From assembly GCA_021827205.1 (NCBI GenBank), contig JAKAWV010000025.1:1-42057 (forward strand): a stretch of DNA of 42,057 nt, given 5' to 3'. Under the pieces are notes generated by a model, which saw only the letters and a program-made list of their open reading frames with translations, made no database searches and was not told the origin of the DNA. Of this stretch, positions 15,910 to 23,383 are shown in pieces (positions within the stretch are counted from its first letter, which is position 1; each line of letters begins with the position of its first letter). The translations under genes were made by a program, and so were the position numbers. This DNA is from Pseudomonadota bacterium. Lineage in GTDB: Bacteria > Pseudomonadota > Gammaproteobacteria > Xanthomonadales > Rhodanobacteraceae.

Positions 15910-16959
15910 ATGCCTCTAGCAATAGACAAGCCACTACTCGCCTCGGACATCATGGAGGCCCGCGAATTGAAGGATGGAAAGATATTCCTGCTGAAAGGCA
16001 GGGATGGAAGCAGCCTCGTATTGAAGGCTGAGCCCAAGGTCACAGGCGACAAGATCAAGGCGACGGCGCCCGTGCTCAAGGCCATCGATGCCAGCGTGAA
16101 GATGAAGCCGCTCACGCAGTCGGAAGTCCTGCAACTCAAACAGTTCCTGCGGTCGTGGAGGATGTACGTCGAGTTCGTCAAGGCCGTCTGTCGCAGAGAT
16201 ACCAATCTGCCCATCTCGGAGGATGAGAAGAAGAGCATGGATGCACTGGAGGCCTGCATTAATAAGTACGGCCCCGTAAGTGCAAGTGGTCGATCAGACA
16301 TTGCCAAGATGAGTTACACGCAAATGTCCACGTTGAGCGTGGCCCTGAAGGTGGAGAACAAGCCATCCAATGACGCCTCATGGGACGAAGCACGTTCCAT
16401 CTTCGGCCAGTTCGTCAAGACGCTCAACAAGTCAGGGGGGCTGGAGAAGCTGGGCCAGATTGCCGCCGGAGATTTCTTCATCGGCAACCAGGATCGTTTC
16501 GTGACCGGGGGCGAAGCCGCGAAGATCAGGCTCCATGGTGAAAGGCACACACTCAAGGTCATCATCAATCTGGGCAACGTGATCATCGTCCAGGATGCCA
16601 AGGGCAAGTCGCGCCCCTCGATGCTCGACTACATGGATCCAAACACCGAATTCCTGGATTTGAAGCAGACACTGTCCACGATGGAGCGGTCGCAGGAATG
16701 GCCCATGCGGGTGCTGCTGGACAGGACAACCCGGCATGCATTTGCTGAAAATCTTGTCGATGATCTTGAGTACATCCTCCAACCCGAAAAAAGCCTGTTC
16801 GGCTTCAACAAGCTGGGTGGATCCCGCGCGTCAAATCGCGTCAACGATGGCATCAAGGCGGGCATCAAGGCCATGATCAAAAGTCTTGGCGCGCGTCAAG
16901 CCAAACTTTCGCCATTGATCCAGTCGTACTACGCCGAGCTGGCCAAGGCGAAGGTGTGA
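15910..16959 (+). CDS. unknown protein with kinase-fold (HipA/PI4K-like) signature
   Basis: A 349-residue soluble protein, not matched to a named family. The pattern of an atypical kinase is visible: a strand pair KIFLLKGRDGSSLVLKAE with candidate ATP-binding Lys 39; the phrase GDFFIGNQDRF (187-197), which resembles the catalytic loop D-x-x-x-G-N-x-D-R of HipA, PI3/4-kinase-like and FAM20-like kinases; and after a beta stretch, INLGNVIIVQD (219-229) where a metal-binding Asp/Asn would be expected. A basic helical C-terminus (NRVNDGIKAGIKAMIKS) follows. ATG 15910 is preferred to GTG 15901 because ACAGG lies about 8 nt upstream. Counted lines are 50-55 % GC against 63 % in tssM, suggesting separate acquisition. 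A translocated effector is one reading; toxin regulation is another. Confidence 0.65.
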   Translation: MPLAIDKPLLASDIMEARELKDGKIFLLKGRDGSSLVLKAEPKVTGDKIKATAPVLKAIDASVKMKPLTQSEVLQLKQFLRSWRMYVEFVKAVCRRDTNLPISEDEKKSMDALEACINKYGPVSASGRSDIAKMSYTQMSTLSVALKVENKPSNDASWDEARSIFGQFVKTLNKSGGLEKLGQIAAGDFFIGNQDRFVTGGEAAKIRLHGERHTLKVIINLGNVIIVQDAKGKSRPSMLDYMDPNTEFLDLKQTLSTMERSQEWPMRVLLDRTTRHAFAENLVDDLEYILQPEKSLFGFNKLGGSRASNRVNDGIKAGIKAMIKSLGARQAKLSPLIQSYYAELAKAKV

Positions 16960-16998
16960 GGAGGCGGAATTGAGAGTAGTCAATCGAGGCCTGACCCC

Positions 16999-17238
16999 AT
17001 GAATACATCCTGGACGCAGCCGGAAGTGATTGTCGAGAGGTGCGCCAAACCGCCGAAGATCGCTTGCCTGCATCATTGGGCTGCGTATGTGATTTACAAG
17101 GGCTCGCCTATCGGGCTGGCAAAGAACATCAGCGACAGCATCAAGGTGGGCAGGTGGAAGCACAGTGACCTGAAGCAACAGCAGCGCGATGTCGATACCT
17201 TATCTGGCCAATGCCGGAATGTCCGCGCAAGGAGCTGA
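16999..17238 (+). CDS. small unknown protein
   Basis: A 79-residue frame beginning MNTSWTQPEVIVERC with a plausible soluble core (HHWAAYVIYKGSPIGLAKNIS, then KVGRWKHSDL). The last 25 residues look less protein-like and overlap the next small frame by 50 nt, so the two could be halves of one gene broken by an indel near 17180. The ribosome binding site is weak. Follows the kinase-fold-like gene by 39 bp; an immunity protein or chaperone for it is possible but not shown. Confidence 0.45.
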   Translation: MNTSWTQPEVIVERCAKPPKIACLHHWAAYVIYKGSPIGLAKNISDSIKVGRWKHSDLKQQQRDVDTLSGQCRNVRARS

Positions 17239-17413
17239 AGCTGTTGCGCGGCTCATTCGCAACGGGGCTTTCGATGGCGAGATGTACACCCAATTGTCGC
17301 CACAGGACGCCGCCATCCTCGACGGGCTCGAAAACGATCTGCATATCGAAGCCGGACATTGCATCAATTTTTTGAGGAGTGTCAGTCATGCAACCCGCCG
17401 CTCGCCTCACTGA
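17189..17413 (+). CDS. small unknown protein overlapping the PAAR gene
   Basis: A 74-residue frame, bounded upstream by an in-frame TGA, reading MSIPYLANAGMSAQGAEAVA, then FDGEMYTQLSPQDAAILDGL and a C-terminal HCINFLRSVS. It looks like a small helical protein. It ends 26 nt inside the PAAR gene, whose ribosome binding site lies within it, so translation may be coupled. No strong start signal is seen for ATG 17189, leaving open that it is the C-terminal half of the preceding frame. Confidence 0.45.
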   Translation: MSIPYLANAGMSAQGAEAVARLIRNGAFDGEMYTQLSPQDAAILDGLENDLHIEAGHCINFLRSVSHATRRSPH

Positions 17414-17675
17414 TCTGCATGTCTGTCCGATGGTCACCGTGCTGGTGCCGCACGTTGGCGGCCCCATTTCTGCGCCCGGTGCACCGACGGTGTTGATCGG
17501 TGGTCTGCCGGCAGCGCGCATCGGCGACATGGCGGTTTGCGTGGGGCCACCAGACAGCATCGTGATGGGCTCGCCTACCGTGCTGATCGGCGGCTTGCCG
17601 GCGGCGCGGATGGGCGACAGTACCGCACACGGCGGAACAATCGTGCTCGGTTGCTTCACCGTGATGATCGGCTGA
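17388..17675 (+). CDS. PAAR-domain T6SS spike-tip protein
   Basis: A 95-residue stand-alone PAAR protein. PAAR proteins sharpen the VgrG spike and attach effectors to it. The family pattern is clear: PAARLTDLHVCP at the start, GGPISAPGAPTVLIGGLPAARIGD, a second SPTVLIGGLPAARMGD and the C-terminal AHGGTIVLGCFTVMIG. Metal-binding His/Cys positions (HVCP, the Cys of MAVCVGP, THGG-like AHGG, GC) are present. ATG 17388 has GAGGAG at 17374-17379. There is no extension, so any effector must be a separate protein. It follows the unknown island and precedes the TPR-methyltransferase gene by 16 bp. Confidence 0.95.
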   Translation: MQPAARLTDLHVCPMVTVLVPHVGGPISAPGAPTVLIGGLPAARIGDMAVCVGPPDSIVMGSPTVLIGGLPAARMGDSTAHGGTIVLGCFTVMIG

Positions 17676-17691
17676 GCGGGACGCGCGGCGC

Positions 17692-19062
17692 ATGCCTCGA
17701 TCACTGACCACCACGCACCCGCGCAAACAGCCGGCACGCCAGCCGCAAGCGGCGTTCGCGACGCTGTTGCAAGAAGCCATCGCCAGCCATCAAGCGGGTG
17801 ATCTTGATGGCGCCGAGCGGCTGTATGGCGAGGTGCTGCAATTGCAGGTGGCACAGCCGGACGCCCTGCATTTTCTCGGCGTGCTGCATCATCAGCGCGG
17901 GCGCAGCGAGGCGGGCGTCGAGCTGATTCGCAGCGCAATCAAGATCACTCCGCGCCATCCGGATGCGCACAACAACCTCGGCAACATCCACAAGGAATGC
18001 GGGCGTTTGCGCGAAGCCGAGGCTTGTTATCGGCGTGCGCTCGAATGTGGCCCGACGCACCACAATGCCCTGAGCAATCTTGCGGTGGTGCTGGAGGCGC
18101 AGGAGCGGCCCGAGGAGGCGTTCCAGGCCTACACCCGACTGCTGCGGCAGGCGCCGCAGTTCGCGCATGGGCATTACCTGCTGGGTCGTTTCCTGCGGCA
18201 GTTCGCGCAGAACGTCGGGCATATCGAGCAATCTGCGGAACACTTTCGCAAGGCTTGCCAACTGGATGGCAGTAATGTGCGCGCGCTGCAGGCGCTGGGT
18301 GAGTCGCTGTACCTGCTCGGGCGGCAGGACGAGGCGGTCGCGGTGTATCGGGACTGGCTGGCGCGCGAGCCGGACAATCCGGTACCGCGTCACATGCTGG
18401 CGGCGTGCGGTGGGTCGGCGGTTCCTGCGCGCGCCGACGACGACTACGTACGCGATGTGTTCGATGCATTCGCGGACAGTTTCGACGAGCAGTTGCTGAG
18501 GAATCTCGATTACCGCGCGCCACAGGTGCTCACCGAGGCTTTGAGCAGGTGCTTAGGCGCGCCGGCGGCGGCGCTGAATATACTTGATGCAGGTTGCGGG
18601 ACCGGCTTGTGCGCGCCGTTGATCCGCGCGCATGCACGGAGGCTGGTGGGCGTGGATCTTTCGGGCGGCATGGTGGAGAAGGCGCGCGCCCGTGGCGGTT
18701 ACGACGAACTGGTCGTCGCGGAACTCACTGCGTACCTGTGCGCGCAGCCAGCCACCTATGACGTGATTGTCTCTGCCGACACCCTGGTTTATTTTGGCGA
18801 GTTGCGGCCGGTGCTGTCGGCCGCGCATGCGGCGTTGCGGCCCGGTGGCCGAGTGGGTTTCACGCTGGAGGCGCTGGAAGGCGATGCGGAGTGCAGCGAG
18901 TTGTCGGCCAGCGGCCGCTATCGCCATACACGGGCCTGCGTACAGCGGGTGCTGGACGTGGCAGGCTTTCGCGAGGTGAATATCAGCGCCGACACGCTGC
19001 GCCGCGAGGCGGGCAGGATGGTGGCGGGTTGGGTTGTCGTGGCGTGCCGCGGAGTAATCTAG
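17692..19062 (+). CDS. TPR-repeat methyltransferase fusion
   Basis: A 456-residue protein with about five or six tetratricopeptide repeats in residues 22-235 (for example DLDGAERLYGEVLQLQ, HPDAHNNLGNIHKECGRLREAE), followed by a class I S-adenosylmethionine-dependent methyltransferase domain. SAM motif I is ILDAGCGTG at 297-305; the acidic end of strand 2 is seen in LVGVDLSGGMVEKA, and the post-motif is YDVIVSADTLVYFGEL. The substrate is unknown. It lies between the PAAR and vgrG genes and is probably co-transcribed with PAAR. TPR proteins can act as adaptors and methyltransferases can be modifiers or toxins, so either an effector-loading or effector role is possible. The 240 bp after it hold no gene that I can support. 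Confidence 0.88.
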   Translation: MPRSLTTTHPRKQPARQPQAAFATLLQEAIASHQAGDLDGAERLYGEVLQLQVAQPDALHFLGVLHHQRGRSEAGVELIRSAIKITPRHPDAHNNLGNIHKECGRLREAEACYRRALECGPTHHNALSNLAVVLEAQERPEEAFQAYTRLLRQAPQFAHGHYLLGRFLRQFAQNVGHIEQSAEHFRKACQLDGSNVRALQALGESLYLLGRQDEAVAVYRDWLAREPDNPVPRHMLAACGGSAVPARADDDYVRDVFDAFADSFDEQLLRNLDYRAPQVLTEALSRCLGAPAAALNILDAGCGTGLCAPLIRAHARRLVGVDLSGGMVEKARARGGYDELVVAELTAYLCAQPATYDVIVSADTLVYFGELRPVLSAAHAALRPGGRVGFTLEALEGDAECSELSASGRYRHTRACVQRVLDVAGFREVNISADTLRREAGRMVAGWVVVACRGVI

Positions 19063-19302
19063 ATCATGGTCGGACGCTTGCACGCCGGGATCGAATCCTG
19101 CGATTGCGCAGCCGGGGGGCGTGTTCTGCCGGAGCTGGATGTGCAACAGTCAACGCGAGTGGCGCGCGCTGTCGGGTGGCCGCGCACGTGGGTTGCGCGC
19201 GCGCATGAACCCTCCCGATCAGGCCCGGGTCGTGGCGGGTTGCCGATCAAGCATGCCTGGTGCCGGCTGGCACAGCGCAGCACCTTTGCGGAGATTTGAC
19301 CG

Positions 19303-21327
19303 ATGGCCTATGCGATCACCCTGACGACCGATCTTGGCGGCGACACGTTGCTGTTCCGACGCATGCACGCCCGCGAGCATCTGGGGCAGCTATTTTCCTA
19401 TCGCGTGGAGATGCTGAGCACGGACCAGGCAGTGGATCTGCGCAAGCTGCTAGGCACGCCGATGACGGTCAACCTGAAGCCCCCCGGGGGGGGAGAGCGC
19501 TACTTCAACGGCATTGTCGGTGCCGCCGAGCAGACCGGGTTCGAAACCGTCGGGAAGGTGCGCTATGCGACCTACGCCGTGACCCTGGTCCCCAAGCCCT
19601 GGCTACTGACGCGCAAGGTGGATTGCCGCATTTACACCGCACTGAGCGTGCCCGACATCGTCAAGCAAATCCTGGGTGAGTTCGGCTATGCCGATGTGGA
19701 TGTCAATCTCAGTGGCAACTACGCCGCCCGCGATTACTGCGTGCTGTACCGTGAGAGCTACTTCAACTTCATCAGCCGCTTGATGGAGCAGGAGGGCATT
19801 TACTACTTCTTCACGCATACCGCCGACAAGCACACCATGGTGCTGGCGGACGCCAGCAGTGCCCATGTGGCGGTCGCGCCATTCGCGACGATTCCTTACT
19901 GCCCGCCGACGCAGCGCGGCAGTCGCGAGGCAGCCAGCGTGAGCGCATGGACCACGGCGCGCTCGGTCAATGCGCTCAAGTGCGAGCTGACTGATTTTGA
20001 CCCGATGGCACCCACGGCCGCGCTGCTTGTCACCGCCTCGGTCGATAACGGGGTCGACTATCACAATCTCACCGAATTGACAGTGTTCGACTTCCCCGGC
20101 GACTACACCAGCGCGGAAAAATCCAGTACCGGCCAGCGATACGCGCAAGTGCGGACGCAAGCACTGAACGCGCAGCACCTGACCCATGCCGGCAGCACCG
20201 ATGCCTGGGGCTTGGCTACCGGCAACCTGTTCACCCTCAAGGATTTCCCGCTCCAGGAATTGAACCAGGAATATCTGGTGCTCGGCACACAGATCGATTT
20301 GGAGGGTGTCGAATATGCCTCCGGTGATGATGAGAAGACGCCGTTCGCCTGCACCTTCGAAGCGATCGCCAGCCAACAGCCCTACCGCAGCCTGCCGCTG
20401 GCGACAAAACCGATCATCGCGGGCCTGCAGACTGCCGTCGTCACTGGCAGCGACACCGACGAGGACATCGTGGTCGACAAGTACGGCCGCGTGCAGGTCA
20501 CGTTCCACTGGAACAAGCCGGACAAGCCGAACGCGCAGAGTTCGTGTCCGGTACGCGTGGCCTCATCGTGGGCGGGCAAAGCCTGGGGCGCGATCAACAT
20601 TCCGCGTGTCGGACAAGAGGTCGTGGTGAGCTTCCTGGAGGGTGATCCTGACCAGCCGTTGATCATCGGCAGTGTTTACAATGCCAACCACATGCCGCCG
20701 TACACGCTGCCGGATAACAAGACCCAGAGCGGTATCGTGAGTTGCAGCAATCCGAATGGCAACGCCAGCACATTCAACGCAATCCGCTTCGAGGACAAGA
20801 AAGGCAGCGAGGATCTCTACCTGCACGCGCAGAAAGACATGCACGAGGATGTAGTGAACGACCACGTCGTGACCATCGGGAATGACGAAACCAGCAGCAT
20901 CAAGAACGATCAGACCAGCGAGATCAAACACAACCGCAAGCACACCGTGGACAACGATGACACGCTGACCGTAAGCAACAATGGCAGCACGTCGATCGGC
21001 AAGGAGTTCAAGCTTGAGGCTGGCAGTCAGATCGAACTGGTGACCGGCGCATCCAGCATCACCATGAAGAGTTCGGGCGAGATCGAGATCAAGGGTGTCA
21101 ACATCAAGATCACCGGTGACATGTCGGTGAAGATCGATGGTCAGACCGAGGTCGGCATCAAGGCCGGGGCGACCATGGACATCGGTGCAGGCGCCAGCCT
21201 GAAGGCACATTCCGACGCCATGCTGGAGGTGGCCGGCGGCGCGATGACCACGGTCAAGGGGCCGATGCTGACGCTCAAGGGCGATGGCATGGCGCAGTTG
21301 TCCGGCGGCATCATCATGATCGGCTGA
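19303..21327 (+). CDS. vgrG: T6SS spike protein VgrG (TssI)
   Basis: A 674-residue VgrG, the trimeric spike that puncture the target cell and carries PAAR and effectors. The gp27-like N-terminus has FRRMHAREHLGQLFSYRVE and the phrase YRESYFNFISRLMEQEGIYYFF. The gp5-like OB domain shows DKYGRVQVTFHWNK, VASSWAGKAWGAINIPRVGQEV and LEGDPDQPLIIGSVYN. The C-terminal part is a repetitive beta-needle ending LSGGIIMIG, with no extra effector domain. Start ATG 19303 follows GGAG at 19290-19293. A C6/G8 homopolymer (19480-19493) lies in the coding sequence but the frame is intact. It is separated from the gene before by 240 bp, which may hold its own promoter. Confidence 0.97.
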   Translation: MAYAITLTTDLGGDTLLFRRMHAREHLGQLFSYRVEMLSTDQAVDLRKLLGTPMTVNLKPPGGGERYFNGIVGAAEQTGFETVGKVRYATYAVTLVPKPWLLTRKVDCRIYTALSVPDIVKQILGEFGYADVDVNLSGNYAARDYCVLYRESYFNFISRLMEQEGIYYFFTHTADKHTMVLADASSAHVAVAPFATIPYCPPTQRGSREAASVSAWTTARSVNALKCELTDFDPMAPTAALLVTASVDNGVDYHNLTELTVFDFPGDYTSAEKSSTGQRYAQVRTQALNAQHLTHAGSTDAWGLATGNLFTLKDFPLQELNQEYLVLGTQIDLEGVEYASGDDEKTPFACTFEAIASQQPYRSLPLATKPIIAGLQTAVVTGSDTDEDIVVDKYGRVQVTFHWNKPDKPNAQSSCPVRVASSWAGKAWGAINIPRVGQEVVVSFLEGDPDQPLIIGSVYNANHMPPYTLPDNKTQSGIVSCSNPNGNASTFNAIRFEDKKGSEDLYLHAQKDMHEDVVNDHVVTIGNDETSSIKNDQTSEIKHNRKHTVDNDDTLTVSNNGSTSIGKEFKLEAGSQIELVTGASSITMKSSGEIEIKGVNIKITGDMSVKIDGQTEVGIKAGATMDIGAGASLKAHSDAMLEVAGGAMTTVKGPMLTLKGDGMAQLSGGIIMIG

Positions 21328-21339
21328 GGGAGTACGCAG

Positions 21340-21897
21340 ATGTCAGAGATCCTGCAAGCATCCAGCCAGATGGAATTGTCACCACCCGCCAGCGCGCGCT
21401 TACGGGCGAACATGAGCGCGCAAGTCGCGGTACGAACGCTGCTTGACGCCGGCGAAGCGCAGGATGGTCTGAAGCTGCTGGCGCGCTTGTTACCCAAGCG
21501 CTACGCGGTGGCGTGGGTCTGCCAGTGCGCGCGCGATCAGACACTGGGCATCGAGGACAGGGCCGGCGCATCGCTGGCCGAAATCTGGGTGCGTGATCCG
21601 AGCGAGGGCAATCGTCGCGCCGCTCTTGAATTTGCCAATGCCGGCGGTTACAAATCGATCGGTGCGTGGCTGGCGGCAGCAGCGGGGTGGTCGGGTGGCA
21701 GTCTGGCGCCCGCCACCCAGGAAACGCCAGTGCCACCACCCGAGCACCTGACCGCCTGTGCCGCGGTAGCGGCCATCAATTTGATGGCGGCGCTGGTATC
21801 CGAGCAGTTCGCGGCGCGCCGCGAAGCTTTCATTGGGCGCGCGCTGGGTCTGCTGGGGTCCGGCGACTCTGTCGCGCCACGCGGCAAGGAGGCCTGA
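21340..21897 (+). CDS. T6SS-linked protein resembling DUF6931
   Basis: A 185-residue soluble, Ala-rich protein. From memory it resembles the DUF6931 family that accompanies FHA/TssK genes in T6SS clusters; its function is not known. Features: YAVAWVCQCARDQ, a conserved-looking RRAALEFANAGGYKSIGAWLAAAAGWSGGSL, a Pro-rich linker and a helix LTACAAVAAINLMAA. It begins 12 bp after vgrG with GAGGGAG as ribosome binding site and ends 2 bp before the FHA gene start, whose ribosome binding site lies within its last codons. This places it in the regulatory/baseplate half of the cluster. Confidence 0.7.
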   Translation: MSEILQASSQMELSPPASARLRANMSAQVAVRTLLDAGEAQDGLKLLARLLPKRYAVAWVCQCARDQTLGIEDRAGASLAEIWVRDPSEGNRRAALEFANAGGYKSIGAWLAAAAGWSGGSLAPATQETPVPPPEHLTACAAVAAINLMAALVSEQFAARREAFIGRALGLLGSGDSVAPRGKEA

Positions 21898-21899
21898 CA

Positions 21900-23261
21900 G
21901 TGGCGACGGCGCAAACACTGATCATCGCGGTCAAGGGTCACCAGGCCGCGCAATTCGGCAGCCGCAGCCAGAAGGCATTTGCCGGCAAGGGTGGCAGCAT
22001 TGGCCGGTCCGATGATTGCGACTGGGTGCTCAGCGCCGCCGGGGTGTCGCGCGTCCACGCCATGATCCGTTTTCTCAATGGTATCTATTTCATCGAGGAT
22101 CGTAGTACGAACGGCATGTTGCTGAATGGCGTCGCATTGGTCAGGGGCGATCCATCGCCCTTGAAGGATGGCGATTGCCTGCAGATCGACACGTTCGAGA
22201 TGGCCGTGCGCTTGCAGAGCGCGACCGAGGCCGTGGCGCCACCAGCGGCCCCCGCCGCCGCGAGCCCGGCACTGCCGTCGGCAGTGCATGGCGCGGAGGA
22301 CTTCGGGCTGCTTGATCTGCTGCCTCAAAGAGGTGGAACCGAGGCCGGCTTGCTCGGTGACGAGCTGATTCCGGATGCGGGGCATTCGGCGACGGCGAGC
22401 GATCTTGATCCGCTGAGTTTTCTCGACGCTCCGTTTGCATCAGAGCCGCCACTGGCGGACGCGCCTGCCGGGCTGCCTGCGGCAAGCTGGAATCACAGCG
22501 CCGGGATGGAAGATCACTTTCATCCGCCGTCGGCGGCGCCCGCGGCTTCGCCGCAAGCACTGCCGGAGAACTGGGACATGACCATGGGCGATTTCACGCC
22601 CAAGGTCACAGCGCCACAGCCGATTGCGCCGCCACCGGCGCCGACGCAGGTGGCCGCGGCAGCGGCCATGGTCGCGCCGACAACCAGCGCGCCGGTGCAA
22701 CTGTCGGCTGTCACCGCAGGCGCACCGATGTTGCCCGCCGAGCTGGCGCAGATCCTGCACGTTGTTGCCGACGGCGTGATGGATGTCCTGCGCGCGCGCG
22801 CCGAGATCAAGAACAGCTTCCGACTGCCGGTCACGATCATCCAGCGTGCCGAAAACAACCCGTTGAAGTTCGCGGCGACGGCCGAGGAAGCGGTGCAAAA
22901 AATCCTGGCGCCGCCGAACACGACGTTTCTTTCCGGTGCCGTGGCATTCGACGATGCTTTCGACGACATTCGCTGTCACCAGATGGCCATGCTCGCCGGG
23001 GTACGCGCAGGATTCGATGCGCTGCTGGCGCATTTCAACCCCGATCGCTTCGAGCGCGAAGCCGATGGCGGTGCGAAGCGCTCGGCGTTCGCGGGCAAGG
23101 GACGCTACTGGGAAAAATATCGGGAGCATTTCGAAGGGCTGATGAAAGACCCCGACGAATGTTTCCGACGCTTGTTCGGCGACGAGTTCGCACGCGCTTA
23201 CGAGGCGCAATTGTCGCGATTGAAGTCGGCGCGCAAGGCGGAGCAATCCACGCGCCGCTGA
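21900..23261 (+). CDS. tagH: T6SS FHA-domain protein (TagH/Fha)
   Basis: A 453-residue protein with an N-terminal forkhead-associated domain that binds phosphothreonine: GSIGRSDDC (Arg 36), SRVHAM (50-55) and DRSTNGMLLNG (67-77) are the canonical contact motifs. A 200-residue Pro/Ala-rich linker follows, then a C-terminal domain typical of T6SS FHA proteins (LRARAEIKNSFRLPVTII, ENNPLKFAATAEEAV, GKGRYWEKYREHFE). GTG 21900 is the start: AAGGAGG at 21886-21892 is 7 nt before it and similarity starts there. In other T6SSs this protein is recruited when PpkA phosphorylates a partner such as TssL, switching the machine on. Confidence 0.93.
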   Translation: MATAQTLIIAVKGHQAAQFGSRSQKAFAGKGGSIGRSDDCDWVLSAAGVSRVHAMIRFLNGIYFIEDRSTNGMLLNGVALVRGDPSPLKDGDCLQIDTFEMAVRLQSATEAVAPPAAPAAASPALPSAVHGAEDFGLLDLLPQRGGTEAGLLGDELIPDAGHSATASDLDPLSFLDAPFASEPPLADAPAGLPAASWNHSAGMEDHFHPPSAAPAASPQALPENWDMTMGDFTPKVTAPQPIAPPPAPTQVAAAAAMVAPTTSAPVQLSAVTAGAPMLPAELAQILHVVADGVMDVLRARAEIKNSFRLPVTIIQRAENNPLKFAATAEEAVQKILAPPNTTFLSGAVAFDDAFDDIRCHQMAMLAGVRAGFDALLAHFNPDRFEREADGGAKRSAFAGKGRYWEKYREHFEGLMKDPDECFRRLFGDEFARAYEAQLSRLKSARKAEQSTRR

Positions 23262-23383
23262 TGGTCAGACACAGTCGCAATGGGCCGCGGTGGTTCGTTG
23301 GGCATGCCGATGAAGTGCGAGACGAGTGCGGGCCGCGATGCTCGCTGGCGGTAAAATTCAGACACATTGATCAGGCGCGATAC

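Noticed and set aside
19275-19293. TGGCAC sequence before vgrG as a sigma-54 promoter
   Set aside because: The downstream GC is one base too close for the fixed -24/-12 spacing.
19063-19302. Several short plus frames in the gap before vgrG
   Set aside because: They overlap each other, lack ribosome binding sites and resemble nothing; the gap is more likely a leader/promoter region.
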